The notes: generated by a model not told the origin, from the sequence alone. A stretch of DNA of 64,000 nucleotides from Acinetobacter sp. ANC 5054 (GCF_002135295.1 NZ_NEGG01000011.1:83822-147821), one strand, 5' to 3'. Shown: positions 1-8,671, counted from the first letter of the stretch. Translations and numbers: made by a program.

Positions 1-66
1 ATCTAAACGACGCTTACTATGCGTGAGGCATTTGCACTTGTAAATCTGATGTTCTGATGTAGATAT

Positions 67-96
67 AAAAAATCCTCCTAAAGTGGAGGATTTTTT
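67..96. terminator. Bidirectional rho-independent terminator
   Basis: Two 12-nt arms (67-78 and 85-96) form a perfect hairpin whose GGAGGA core is flanked by A and T runs, so it can act on either strand. It lies just past the stop of the minus-strand gene at 103-594. A plus-strand gene ending left of the window could share it. Confidence 0.85.
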
Positions 97-102
97 AAGC
101 AT

Positions 103-594
103 TTAGAATTTTGCTTCAAGGACTTTCATTGATACTTGGTTTTTCCATAACTCGCGCAAGGTTGGAAGATAGAATTTTTCCCCCAATTCAACCAACTCAG
201 AATCAATCAAAGCATGAACTTCGTGCATAAATAAGTAATCGAGTTCCACAGTCTGCAATTTAGGCTGAGACTTTTTAAACTCTTTACGTTTTTGCTGTGC
301 TTTTTTTACTAAGTTGTCTGCATAAGCACGATCTTTATATTGAGCAATCGCGTTTAAACGTAATTCAATCACACCCCAACCACTGAGCAATAATTTGAAT
401 TTTTCAAAATCTGTCGTGGTTGACTCCCAACTCATGTCATCCAAGTTTTCATCTTCAGGTAGAACTGGCAATAACAATTCCATCACACTTGGGAAAATCT
501 TTTTAAAGTTCAAAACAAATTTAACAGGATGCTCACCCGGATAGTCTTTAAATTGAACTTGCTTTTGGGCATCGGTTAAAAATATTTTGAGCAT
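103..594 (-). CDS. Conserved hypothetical protein, 163 aa
   Basis: I do not recognise a family. The protein is cytosolic in character, with no signal peptide or membrane segment. The middle (about residues 80-110) is rich in lysine, arginine and glutamine and probably helical. The C-terminal third is acidic and hydrophobic. An AAGGA element about ten bases before the ATG supports the start, and a strong terminator follows the stop. Base composition matches the neighbours, so it looks like a core gene of the genus rather than an acquired one. No function can be assigned from sequence. Confidence 0.75.
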   Translation of the reverse strand: MLKIFLTDAQKQVQFKDYPGEHPVKFVLNFKKIFPSVMELLLPVLPEDENLDDMSWESTTTDFEKFKLLLSGWGVIELRLNAIAQYKDRAYADNLVKKAQQKRKEFKKSQPKLQTVELDYLFMHEVHALIDSELVELGEKFYLPTLRELWKNQVSMKVLEAKF

Positions 595-789
595 GGGGAG
601 AAAATCCTTAAGAAAAACATAATTTTAATCATTATGATTTCAAACTTGATGTTTAAAATCAAAAAATGGATTAAAAAATACTGAAACGTCAGGCATTTTA
701 ACAAGTATGTGAGTTTATTCAATGCCAATCATTTTGAAAAAAATCTATTTTATTTTTTAGTGATGCTAATTTTTTTAATTCTTAAAAAG

Positions 790-821
790 TTAGAGATCGA
801 ATATAAATATCCGACCTCTAA
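790..821 (-). terminator. fumC terminator
   Basis: A ten-base inverted repeat with one G-T pair (790-799 and 812-821) lies just past the fumC stop. On the minus strand it is followed by CTTTTTAAG. The rest of the 595-844 gap is AT-rich with no other signal seen. Confidence 0.7.
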
Positions 822-844
822 GATTTCATGCTCTTGCTAAAACA

Positions 845-2239
845 TTACTTCGTATTTGGCGAAACCATTTGTTCAGGGCGCACTACTTCATCAAACTGCT
901 CAGCAGTAACGAGTCCGAGTTCTACAGCAACCTGTTTTAATGTCTTACCTTCTTTATAAGCCGTTTTTGCAACTTTCGCCGCATTTTCATAACCAATGAC
1001 TGGATTGAGCGCTGTCACTAACATTAATGAATCATGTAAGAAATGATCAATTTTTTCACGATTTGGCTCAATGCCAATAGCACAATGGTCATTAAAGCTA
1101 TTACAAGCATCGCCTAGCAGTTGTATAGATTGCATTAAATTAAATGCGATCACAGGCATGAACACGTTTAATTCAAAATTACCCGAAGCACCCGCGACAT
1201 TAATAGTCGTATCATTACCCAATACTTGTGCAACAACCATAGTCATTGCTTCACTTTGAGTCGGGTTAACTTTACCTGGCATAATACTTGAACCAGGCTC
1301 ATTTTCAGGAATTCGAAGTTCACCAAATCCACAACGTGGACCACTGGCTAGCCAGCGCACGTCATTTGCAATTTTATTTAAACTCACAGCAAGCGTTTTT
1401 AATGCACCTGAAGCAAACACAGCTGCATCACGACCTGCAAGGGCTTCAAATTTATTTGGAGCAGTGACAAAAGGTAAACCCGTTTGAGTCGCAAGCTCAG
1501 CAGCAGCTTTTACTGCATAGTCAGGATGGGCATTCAATCCTGTACCTACGGCTGTTCCGCCTAAAGGTAGCTCATACAACCCTTCTAAAGCTTGATTTAA
1601 ACGCTTTAGCCCGTGATCAAGTTGCGAGACATAACCGCTAAACTCTTGACCTAAGGTTAATGGCGTCGCGTCTTGTAAATGCGTACGACCTATTTTGACA
1701 ATGTCTTTAAAATCATTTGATTTTGCATCCAAGGTGTCACGTAATTTGGTCACTGCAGGGATCAAAAGCTCATTAATCTGTAAACTTGCAGCCACATGAA
1801 TTGCGGTTGGAAATGAGTCGTTGGTTGATTGTGCACGGTTTACATGATCATTGGGATGAACTGGTTTTTGTGAACCCAAAGGATTGCCTAATTTTTGGTT
1901 GGCAATATTTGCAATCACCTCATTACAGTTCATGTTACTTTGCGTACCTGAGCCTGTTTGCCAAACCACGAGCGGAAATTGTGCATCCCATTGACCAGAA
2001 ATTACTTCTTCAGCGGCATTGACAATATAGCCTGATAATTCTTGTGGAATTTGACCTAAAGCAGCATTGGTAATTGCAGCAGATTTTTTAACAAGTCCCA
2101 TTGCACGGATCATTGGGCGTGGTAGACGTTCACCACCAATTTTAAAATTCTGCAAACTACGCTGGGTCTGTGCACCCCACATTGCTTCGCTTGGTACTTC
2201 TACTTCGCCCATCGTGTCATGTTCAATACGTGTTTGCAT
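845..2239 (-). CDS. fumC: Class II fumarate hydratase FumC
   Basis: Catalyses reversible hydration of fumarate to malate in the TCA cycle. This class needs no iron-sulfur cluster. The family signature [11 protein letters not shown] is present near residue 320, as is the substrate-binding GSGTQSNMN segment near residue 100. Length (464 aa) is normal for FumC homotetramers. An in-frame ATG lies 12 bases further upstream, but GAGG six bases before the ATG at 2239 favours the internal start, which also gives the usual N-terminus [12 protein letters not shown]. The gene is monocistronic with its own terminator. A Fur-box-like sequence at 2330-2348 suggests induction under iron limitation, which would suit an iron-free enzyme. 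Confidence 0.97.
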   Translation of the reverse strand: MQTRIEHDTMGEVEVPSEAMWGAQTQRSLQNFKIGGERLPRPMIRAMGLVKKSAAITNAALGQIPQELSGYIVNAAEEVISGQWDAQFPLVVWQTGSGTQSNMNCNEVIANIANQKLGNPLGSQKPVHPNDHVNRAQSTNDSFPTAIHVAASLQINELLIPAVTKLRDTLDAKSNDFKDIVKIGRTHLQDATPLTLGQEFSGYVSQLDHGLKRLNQALEGLYELPLGGTAVGTGLNAHPDYAVKAAAELATQTGLPFVTAPNKFEALAGRDAAVFASGALKTLAVSLNKIANDVRWLASGPRCGFGELRIPENEPGSSIMPGKVNPTQSEAMTMVVAQVLGNDTTINVAGASGNFELNVFMPVIAFNLMQSIQLLGDACNSFNDHCAIGIEPNREKIDHFLHDSLMLVTALNPVIGYENAAKVAKTAYKEGKTLKQVAVELGLVTAEQFDEVVRPEQMVSPNTK

Positions 2240-2329
2240 ACTTAACCTCATTTCCTTATCAAACTTTTTACGAAAGTTCAGATACTTCCGTGATTATTCA
2301 TAAACAGTTTATTTAAATAACCCAAATAA

Positions 2330-2348
2330 GTAAATGATAATTATTATC
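2330..2348. promoter_or_regulatory. Fur-box-like operator upstream of fumC
   Basis: The 19-mer matches the classical Fur consensus at 16 of 19 positions by my own alignment. It sits about 90 bases upstream of the fumC ATG, in the gap between fumC and the epimerase gene. Fur control of fumC is known in Pseudomonas; here it is inferred. Confidence 0.6.
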
Positions 2349-2457
2349 AATAATAAGTGGATTATTTGATAAGCCTTATCGCTTAAATTTTGAAATCATT
2401 ATGATTGAATTTAAATGGCTTATTCATTGATGAAAATGGCTTTTAAGCTTAATTTGC

Positions 2458-3465
2458 TTATTGACCACGTAAAGTTTGTTGATAAAAACGCCACTCATCT
2501 TCAAGCATTTTCTTCAAACTTTGTTCAGGTTGCCAATGAAAGGTGTTTTCTGCCTTATCAATATTGGCACCCAATTGGTCAAACTCTTGATTTGGGTAAT
2601 AAGTCGCATCGACTGTTTTAATTTCAGATTCTGTAACTTCTGCAATTACATCGAGCAATTTTTGAATAGAAACCAATTCGCCTGCAATATTAAAGGCTTC
2701 ACAAGCATACTGCTGCGTTGGAAGCCATTGCAAACATAGCCAGACCGCTTTACAGCAGTCCAAGACATGTAAAAAGCTACGTTCAACGGTTCCATCAGCG
2801 GTTTTAGCCTGTTTACGCAGTTCAATATAATCTCGTTGCATGGCACCTACTTGCATTGCCAATGGCACAATGTTTTTCGGTAAAGGTGTTACAAATTCAC
2901 CCAGTACACCGTGTTCAAATGCGCCTGCAATATTACCTAAGCGTAAAATAGCAATTTTCCACTCATTGTCTGTTCGTGCCGTATCACGAATGATTTCTTC
3001 AACCATTTGCTGAGATTTAACATAAGGATTTGGATAGGCGTAGTTAAATACCGTATCTTCAGATAGCTCTGCGGATGACTGTCCGTAAACAGCAAGACTA
3101 GATAAATGTATGAATGTACGTACGCCTGTTCGTTGCATTGCGCGTAACAAACTCATAATACAGCTGACATTATCATTATAATATTCAAGTGGTTTTAGTA
3201 CCGACTCTTCTAATGACTTAAAACCAGCCGCATGGACCACAGCATCGACAGTATATTGTTCAAAAACTTTATTTAATGCGGGAGTATTTCGAATATCAAG
3301 TTTGACAAAAGGTACGTACATACCTGAAATATATTCTATACGTTCCAAGGTTTGTAAGTTCGCATTAGAGAGGTTATCGACAATAATGACTTCTTGTCCC
3401 TGAGCCATTAAACTCAAAGCGATATGTGAGCCGATAAAGCCTAAACCACCAGTCACTAAAATCAT
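2458..3465 (-). CDS. GalE-like NAD-dependent sugar epimerase with altered active site
   Basis: An extended short-chain dehydrogenase/reductase, 335 aa, closest in layout to UDP-glucose 4-epimerase. The N-terminal NAD motif GGLGFIGS and the serine segment HLSSLAVYG are present. The catalytic YxxxK motif reads YVKSQ: the tyrosine is kept but the lysine is glutamine. That lysine normally lowers the tyrosine pKa and binds the nicotinamide ribose, so epimerase activity is doubtful or altered. An AAGGAG eight bases before the ATG fixes the start. It stands alone between fumC and the CRISPR array, not in a polysaccharide cluster. It could be a real enzyme of another specificity or a decaying paralogue of the main galE. 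Confidence 0.8.
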   Translation of the reverse strand: MILVTGGLGFIGSHIALSLMAQGQEVIIVDNLSNANLQTLERIEYISGMYVPFVKLDIRNTPALNKVFEQYTVDAVVHAAGFKSLEESVLKPLEYYNDNVSCIMSLLRAMQRTGVRTFIHLSSLAVYGQSSAELSEDTVFNYAYPNPYVKSQQMVEEIIRDTARTDNEWKIAILRLGNIAGAFEHGVLGEFVTPLPKNIVPLAMQVGAMQRDYIELRKQAKTADGTVERSFLHVLDCCKAVWLCLQWLPTQQYACEAFNIAGELVSIQKLLDVIAEVTESEIKTVDATYYPNQEFDQLGANIDKAENTFHWQPEQSLKKMLEDEWRFYQQTLRGQ

Positions 3466-3707
3466 TTTCGATACTCCTTATATTTATCAATGTCTTAAAA
3501 TTTATAAGTGTAATTTGGGTATTTCTCCGAAGTTGTTCACAATAGCGCAACGTAAAAAACCAACTCAAAAATTCGCTGAAGTTATCTGATCTTATTTTAC
3601 AAGCTTGAAATATTGCGTGTGTTGCAGTTGTAGGTGCGAACTGTATTGGCTTTACGACTATATTGAATTAATTTGCGCATATAAATTTTTTGAGCTTACT
3701 CGCTTTT

Positions 3708-4515
3708 TTTCTAAGCTGCCTATACGGCAGTGAACTAAATGAGTTGGCTCTTTTCACAGGCGCTGGTTTTCTAAGCTGCCTATGCGGCAGTGAACAGAAA
3801 TCACCAATGCGTTTTTTGGCTTTAGAATTTCTAAGCTGCCTATGCGGCAGTGAACTCAAGCCGACCTGCTGCTATTCGTGGTTTGCATTTCTAAGCTGCC
3901 TATGCGGCAGTGAACAAGGTCATTCCACCAACATTAAGCTTAATACTTTTCTAAGCTGCCTACACGGCAGTGAACTCGCCGCCCGTGCCTAACGCTACTG
4001 GTAGAATTTTCTAAGCTGCCTACACGGCAGTGAACTTCTCATCTGATAAGAAAATATACATTTCTGCTTTCTAAGCTGCCTACACGGCAGTGAACAATTA
4101 TAAGCATCAATTGCTTGCTGTGTAATTTTTCTAAGCTGCCTACACGGCAGTGAACTTTTTCCATTTGCTCATTTGCACGAAGCAACATTTCTAAGCTGCC
4201 TACACGGCAGTGAACTGAAGGGCAAATATATGAATTTTTCATCTGATTTTCTAAGCTGCCTACACGGCAGTGAACATAATGAAGATGTAGCACCTGCCAA
4301 GAAGTCATTTCTAAGCTGCCTACACGGCAGTGAACAAGATGCATTCGCAATTTTAACGAAACTCGCATTTCTAAGCTGCCTACACGGCAGTGAACAAAAG
4401 GCAATACGGGCTTACCATGCGGGGGAATTTCTAAGCTGCCTACACGGCAGTGAACGTACGATGACAACTAAAAGGATATTTTTTAATTTTCTAAGCTGCC
4501 TACACGGCAGTGAAC
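3708..4515 (-). CRISPR. Type I-F CRISPR array, 14 repeats and 13 spacers
   Basis: Fourteen 28-bp repeats occur at an exact 60-bp period (first 3708-3735, last 4488-4515), separated by thirteen unique 32-bp spacers. On the minus strand the repeat begins GTTCACTGCC and ends CAGCTTAGAAA, the type I-F (Csy) consensus with its short palindrome. The ten repeats at the right are identical. The four at the left carry changes at one or two positions (TATGCGGCAG or TATACGGCAG against TACACGGCAG on the plus strand). Variant repeats mark the leader-distal end, so transcription runs right to left from a leader at about 4516-4660. No cas gene is in the window, so the array depends on Csy proteins encoded elsewhere or is inactive. 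Confidence 0.97.
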
Positions 4516-4660
4516 AGTAATTTAGCACTAAAAATTAAATAAATAACAATAATTTGCTATTAAAATTTAAATTTTACCCAAATTTTCAAGCTAAAATATA
4601 AGTTATTGATTTTATTAGTCTATTAATGAGCAAAAAAATATTGGGTAAAATCGTCTTTTC
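4516..4660 (-). promoter_or_regulatory. CRISPR leader (AT-rich)
   Basis: This very AT-rich stretch abuts the conserved end of the array and is where a type I-F leader should lie. It holds a perfect IHF consensus (4599-4611) and an 11-bp inverted repeat (4571-4581 and 4641-4651) centred close to it. The remaining gap to 5057 is AT-rich and holds no gene I can support. Confidence 0.7.
4599..4611 (-). promoter_or_regulatory. Putative IHF site in the CRISPR leader
   Basis: On the minus strand this 13-mer reads AATCAATAACTTA, an exact match to the IHF consensus WATCAANNNNTTR. It lies 83 bp from the first repeat. IHF bending of the leader is known to guide spacer integration in type I-E and I-F systems. 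Confidence 0.6.
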
Positions 4661-5057
4661 CCAATGAGCAAATATAACGCGTATCTCAAATCTTGGCTTT
4701 ATAAATACCTTAAAATCATCTTTATTTTCAAGGTCACTAAGTCATAATCAAACTTAGTGTCACTAATTTACTTTCTAATCAATCATCGCATTCACAATTA
4801 AATTTTTCCTACTGACTTTGGTCATATTCTTGATGCGCAGCCATCGGAATTACATACATCATGCTCAAGACAGAATATTGTTGCTTATATACACACTTAA
4901 AACCCACAACCTACTGTTTTAAATTAATATTTAATAAATTTTAAGGGTTAGACTGTTGATTTATTTAGATGACTTACAAAAACATTATATAATAGCTTTT
5001 TCTTCTGAAGTCAGAATAACCAGTCCCATGGGCTGCCTATTCATTTAGTGAATTTCG

Positions 5058-5426
5058 ATGAGTACCTTATTACTAATTACCTCCTCACCCGCTTCAATTC
5101 ATGCTTGGCATGCATTAGGTTTGGCACAAGCACTTAAAGATAAAAATGAAAGCTTTCGGGTTTTTTTCTATCAAGATGGTGTAAATGTGGCAAATGCCCT
5201 GCAATGGGTGCCAGATGATCAACGCAGACTAAGTCAAGAATGGCAAAAACTTGGAATTCGTCTACCTGTTTGCGTGAGTGCAGCTTTAGCGCGCGGAATT
5301 ACCGATCAGGAAAATGCACAGCGTCATCAAATTCAACAGCACAACTTAGCAACTCAGTTTGAACTTGTTGGTTTAGGTGAACTAGCCGATGCCGTACAGA
5401 CAACTGAACGCTTGATTCAGTTCTAA
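5058..5426 (+). CDS. tusD: Sulfurtransferase TusD (DsrE family)
   Basis: First gene of a tusDCB-E set. TusD is the sulfur-carrying subunit of the TusBCD complex, which takes persulfide sulfur from TusA and passes it to TusE and MnmA for 2-thiolation of U34 in tRNAs for Lys, Glu and Gln. The 122-aa protein has the DsrE fold and the conserved catalytic cysteine in LPVCVSAALARG near residue 78. Length matches the family. tusC follows after 44 bp. Confidence 0.92.
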   Translation: MSTLLLITSSPASIHAWHALGLAQALKDKNESFRVFFYQDGVNVANALQWVPDDQRRLSQEWQKLGIRLPVCVSAALARGITDQENAQRHQIQQHNLATQFELVGLGELADAVQTTERLIQF

Positions 5427-5470
5427 GTTATTTATTTTCGCTAATTTGCTGTATTGAAAAGGAATACCCT

Positions 5471-5821
5471 GTGAAAACTGTACTCGTTATATTAACCCAT
5501 GCAAATCTTGCAAGTTTACAGGTACATGAAAGCTTATCTGCCACAATGGTTTTGGCCACCTTTGGCTGTAAAGTGAAAGTACTCTTTAAAGATGCTGCAT
5601 TGAGTTTGTTAAATGCTGATCAGGAATTTGATCAATTTAAGCATGCATTTAAATTGGCATCGAATTTGGTAGATAGTTTTGAGTTTTATGATTTAAGCCC
5701 AATCTTGATTGAACAAAAAAATTCGAAACATCCCTTTGTGGTCAATGCTGAGCAAGAGCTTAAATTTGTTGAATTAAATGCAAACTTAATTCAAAGTTTT
5801 GACCATGTGCTGTATTGGTAA
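5471..5821 (+). CDS. tusC: TusC-like DsrF sulfur-relay subunit
   Basis: The 116-aa DsrE/DsrF-family protein takes the TusC position between tusD and tusB. TusC has a structural rather than sulfur-carrying role in the TusBCD hexamer. The start is GTG, supported by an AAGGA about seven bases upstream. The sequence is divergent from E. coli TusC, so the assignment relies partly on gene order. It is followed by tusB after 14 bp and is probably co-transcribed with it. Confidence 0.82.
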   Translation: MKTVLVILTHANLASLQVHESLSATMVLATFGCKVKVLFKDAALSLLNADQEFDQFKHAFKLASNLVDSFEFYDLSPILIEQKNSKHPFVVNAEQELKFVELNANLIQSFDHVLYW

Positions 5822-5835
5822 TTTAGGAAATATAC

Positions 5836-6123
5836 ATGTCTAACTCAACCCTTTACCTCATACAGTCAAGTTATGCAAACACCTTACAATGTATTCACCA
5901 ATTACGAAATTTAGTCGCTGAAGCTGATGCTATTGTTTTAATGGGTGAAGCAGTTCTCTTCATTGCCGATGAACAAATTCAGCAATTAGGTACATGCTAT
6001 GTACTTGAGCAAGATGTGCAAATTTTAGCGAAGAATGCCAACTATAATCACATGCAGGTGATTAGCTATGCTGAATTTGCCGACCTATGTTTGCAATATA
6101 ATCGCTGCGTCACTTTAAAATAA
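5836..6123 (+). CDS. tusB: TusB-like DsrH sulfur-relay subunit
   Basis: A 95-aa DsrH/TusB-family protein, third subunit of the TusBCD complex. The N-terminal strand and the spacing to a central acidic segment fit the family, and length is usual (about 95 aa). It follows tusC closely. tusE comes 103 bp later. Sequence conservation in this family is low and the call leans on context. Confidence 0.82.
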   Translation: MSNSTLYLIQSSYANTLQCIHQLRNLVAEADAIVLMGEAVLFIADEQIQQLGTCYVLEQDVQILAKNANYNHMQVISYAEFADLCLQYNRCVTLK

Positions 6124-6226
6124 TACGGTGGCACTGAAACTAAGTTGAGTTTTCGATACATTTTCGGCAGCTTTTCACAGTTGAAATTATTGATAGATTT
6201 TACAGAATCAAAATATTGGAACTACG

Positions 6227-6538
6227 ATGAATCTTGAACTTGACCAAGATGGACATTTGGTGGATTACACCATTTGGAATGAAACTGTCGCACAAGAATT
6301 AGCGAAAAGTTTGGAACTAGAACTCAGCCCTTGGCACTTTGAAATCTTACAAGCCGTTCGCCAGTTCTACCAACAGTTTGGTCACTCTCCTGCAACACGC
6401 CCATTAATTAAATATTTAATGAAAACAGTAAGCGCTGAGATTAATAATGCTGTACTACAAGAGAAATTTAACACAGGACTGGTTGCACGACATTTGAGCC
6501 GTCTTGCAGGGATTCCAAAACCTGCAAATTGTCTTTAA
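6227..6538 (+). CDS. tusE: TusE/DsrC sulfur carrier
   Basis: The 103-aa protein accepts sulfur from TusBCD and works with MnmA on tRNA. The C-terminal tail AGIPKPANCL carries the conserved penultimate cysteine that forms the persulfide, as in E. coli TusE. The middle segment ALQPWHF-like (here LSPWHFEILQAVRQFYQQ) is typical of the DsrC fold. It closes the tus set and is followed by a hairpin terminator shared with the convergent regulator gene. Confidence 0.93.
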   Translation: MNLELDQDGHLVDYTIWNETVAQELAKSLELELSPWHFEILQAVRQFYQQFGHSPATRPLIKYLMKTVSAEINNAVLQEKFNTGLVARHLSRLAGIPKPANCL

Positions 6539-6551
6539 TTCAATATTGATC

Positions 6552-6571
6552 AAAATAGCTTAGGCTATTTT
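6552..6571. terminator. Terminator between tusE and the hxlR-type gene
   Basis: AAAATAGC (6552-6559) and GCTATTTT (6564-6571) form a perfect stem with a four-base loop between two convergent genes. It probably works in both directions. Confidence 0.7.
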
Positions 6572-6590
6572 TACTATATTGATAACCCTT

Positions 6591-7070
6591 TCAAGCTTGT
6601 TTTACGGGCTGTATTGCATTGAAATAAGCTTGAGTAAATACGGGTTTGACCTGTTTCGCATTAATCGGCTCATGACAGCATGAACATACCATCAGTGGAG
6701 TAAAGGTCTGACCACATTGTTTATGGACATATTCCACGGGTGAACCTTCACCATTATCCATATATTGGTCTGCCCAATGGGTCATTGCCAACAGTATTGG
6801 GTATAAATCTAAACCTTTGGGTGTAAGTCGATATTCAAAACGCTCCTGACGTTCAACATATGGGACTTTTACTAAAATCTCCTGCTCGACCAAGCGTTTT
6901 AAACGGTCAGAAAGTACATGTCGTGTTACACCAAGGTTTTCTTGAAAATCATCGAAGCGACGAATCCCCATAAAAGCATTGCGGATAATGAGCATGGTCC
7001 AGCGATCGCCGAGCACTGACAGTGCGCGAGCAATTGAACATGGTTGTTGTCCAATTTCATCCCATTTCAT
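6591..7070 (-). CDS. HxlR-family winged-helix regulator
   Basis: A MarR-like winged-helix repressor of the HxlR type. The hallmark segment CSIARALSVLGDRWTMLIIR is at the N-terminus, followed by the wing (RLTPKGLDL). The C-terminal tail has several cysteines and histidines (HKQCGQ, CSCCHEP) that might bind metal or sense oxidants. The frame stays open 26 codons upstream, to an ATG at 7148. The start at 7070 fits the family N-terminus better, but neither has an ideal ribosome site. Its target is not evident, since it stands between the tus genes and an unrelated LysR gene. Confidence 0.85.
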   Translation of the reverse strand: MKWDEIGQQPCSIARALSVLGDRWTMLIIRNAFMGIRRFDDFQENLGVTRHVLSDRLKRLVEQEILVKVPYVERQERFEYRLTPKGLDLYPILLAMTHWADQYMDNGEGSPVEYVHKQCGQTFTPLMVCSCCHEPINAKQVKPVFTQAYFNAIQPVKQA

Positions 7071-7219
7071 CTCTTTGATCCAATTTTCAAATCTAACGTA
7101 AACACAAATTAATTCATTCAATGTATTTTTGCAAAAACATTTATACATGGCGGAGTTTTAACGCTCATTAATTCAAAGCATTTATGTGTAACCAACTGAG
7201 CACTAGCTTTCATTTAAGC

Positions 7220-8119
7220 TTAAAAATGAATCTGATCTTTATTTTCTTCAATTATTTCTAGCCATGCTCGTGTTGCTGGACTCATCGCTACAGTAGTATT
7301 CCACGCCATATTTAAAGTCCAATTCAGATTTGGATTTTCTAAAATACTAATATTGTATTTTTCAGTTTCAAGTTGCTCACAATATATCTTCGGTAAAATA
7401 GCAATTCCGACATCTGTATCGACCATTTTCGCAATAAAGTCCCACTGACTACTTTTACACACCACATTTGGTTCAAAGCCGACAAAATTAGCCGCTTGAA
7501 TAATGATGTTATTCAACGTAAAGCTATCGGCATAAAGTAAAAAAGATTCTTCTTTCAGCTCAACCAAAGAGACTTTTTTGCGGTTTCGCCATTGTGACTC
7601 TTTTTTTGAAAGTAAACATAATGGTGAGTCCATGACTGGTATGCCGCTCAGTACAGGTTTTAAATGCCCAAGAATAATGCCGACATCGACTTGTTTTTTT
7701 AAAATTGCATTTTCAATTCCTGTTGCACCCACTTCAAAAAAACTGAGTTCAATATTTGGATATTTTTTATGAAACATTGCAATCAAGCTACTAAATAAAA
7801 CCGACGCTAAGGGTGGTAACCCGAGTGTGAGTTTGCCCTGCTTCAATGCACGCACTTGTGTCACCGTATCAAGCATTCTTTGCTGCTCATTTAATATCAC
7901 CAAAGCATGCTGATAGATTTGTTCACCCATATAGGTGAGCTGTGCTTCGCGTTTGCGACCAGCATCTCCTTTATGAAATAACGGTACGCCAATTTCGTCT
8001 TCAAGCTGCCGAATCACTTTACTGATAGTTGGTTGTGTGACAAATAAAGCTTCTGCTGCGTGGCTAAAACTTTGCTTTTGTACAATGGTCACAAAAATCT
8101 TCAGGCTTTTAATATCCAC
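7220..8119 (-). CDS. LysR-family regulator, probable controller of lrgAB
   Basis: 299 aa with an N-terminal winged helix-turn-helix (residues 1-60, including TQPTISKVIRQLEDEIG) and a C-terminal periplasmic-binding-protein-like effector domain (about 90-295). It is divergent from the lrgA/lrgB pair with a 99-bp gap. CidR-type LysR proteins control cidAB in this same arrangement, so control of the adjacent pair is the natural inference. A perfect 8-bp inverted repeat at 8140-8158 is a candidate operator. Confidence 0.9.
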   Translation of the reverse strand: MDIKSLKIFVTIVQKQSFSHAAEALFVTQPTISKVIRQLEDEIGVPLFHKGDAGRKREAQLTYMGEQIYQHALVILNEQQRMLDTVTQVRALKQGKLTLGLPPLASVLFSSLIAMFHKKYPNIELSFFEVGATGIENAILKKQVDVGIILGHLKPVLSGIPVMDSPLCLLSKKESQWRNRKKVSLVELKEESFLLYADSFTLNNIIIQAANFVGFEPNVVCKSSQWDFIAKMVDTDVGIAILPKIYCEQLETEKYNISILENPNLNWTLNMAWNTTVAMSPATRAWLEIIEENKDQIHF

Positions 8120-8139
8120 AACTATTATTCCAATTCAGC

Positions 8140-8158
8140 ATAATTAATATTTAATTAT
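8140..8158. promoter_or_regulatory. Candidate LysR operator palindrome
   Basis: ATAATTAA and TTAATTAT flank a TAT centre as a perfect 19-bp inverted repeat, 21 bp from the LysR start and 60 bp from lrgA. Size and placement suit a LysR recognition site, but AT richness lowers specificity. Confidence 0.5.
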
Positions 8159-8218
8159 TCATAATTGTAGTATAGCGCTAAATTTACAATAGACACATCT
8201 CCCAATAAGCCTTCATTC

Positions 8219-8671
8219 ATGGACACTCAGTCGACTTCTCCACGTCTTTTAAATTTTGCAAAGACCCTCTCGCAAATTCTCTTACTAGTCCTAATTTGGT
8301 GGTTAGGTTCAAAGATTCAGACTTGGTTTCATTTACCAATTTCAGGTGGTGTAATTGGTTTACTTTTATTACTTGCGGCATTATTCAGCGGTTTATTTAA
8401 AATGTCTTGGATTAAACAAGGCTCTGATTTAATCCTCGCTGAATTGGTGCTGTTTTTCATTCCTTGTGTCGTGGGTATCGTTAAATATAAAAATTTATTG
8501 CTAAGTTCAGGATGGCAGTTAGTGATTGCTGTGGTCGTAGGCACCATTTGCGTGATGGTATTTACAGCTTTGACCGTCTATTTTGGATTTAAATTAGAAC
8601 GCAAGTTAAGCAATAAAAAAACACCAAGTGCAGAGCATTCAGACATAAATACGGTGGGTAAAACCTTATGA
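8219..8671 (+). CDS. lrgA: CidA/LrgA-family membrane protein
   Basis: A 150-aa inner-membrane protein of the holin-like CidA/LrgA family. Four hydrophobic segments lie between about residues 15 and 115, with a charged C-terminal tail. Family members affect murein hydrolase activity, cell lysis and, in some bacteria, transport of pyruvate or related small acids. Its stop overlaps the lrgB start (ATGA), so the two are translationally coupled. The divergent LysR gene is the likely regulator. Cid and Lrg cannot be told apart from sequence alone. Confidence 0.88.
   Translation: MDTQSTSPRLLNFAKTLSQILLLVLIWWLGSKIQTWFHLPISGGVIGLLLLLAALFSGLFKMSWIKQGSDLILAELVLFFIPCVVGIVKYKNLLLSSGWQLVIAVVVGTICVMVFTALTVYFGFKLERKLSNKKTPSAEHSDINTVGKTL

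Noticed and set aside
3..26. Possible C-terminal codons of a plus-strand gene entering from the left, ending in TGA at 24-26.
   Set aside because: Seven codons are too few to support a gene, although the bidirectional terminator at 67-96 would suit one.
3668..4520. Several open frames across the CRISPR array on both strands.
   Set aside because: They are periodic translations of the 60-bp repeat-spacer unit and not genes.
4809..4904. Short open frame on the minus strand right of the CRISPR leader, containing MMYVIPMAAHQEYDQ.
   Set aside because: It looks protein-like and could be a gene relic, but it is about 30 codons with no start context and no family I can name.
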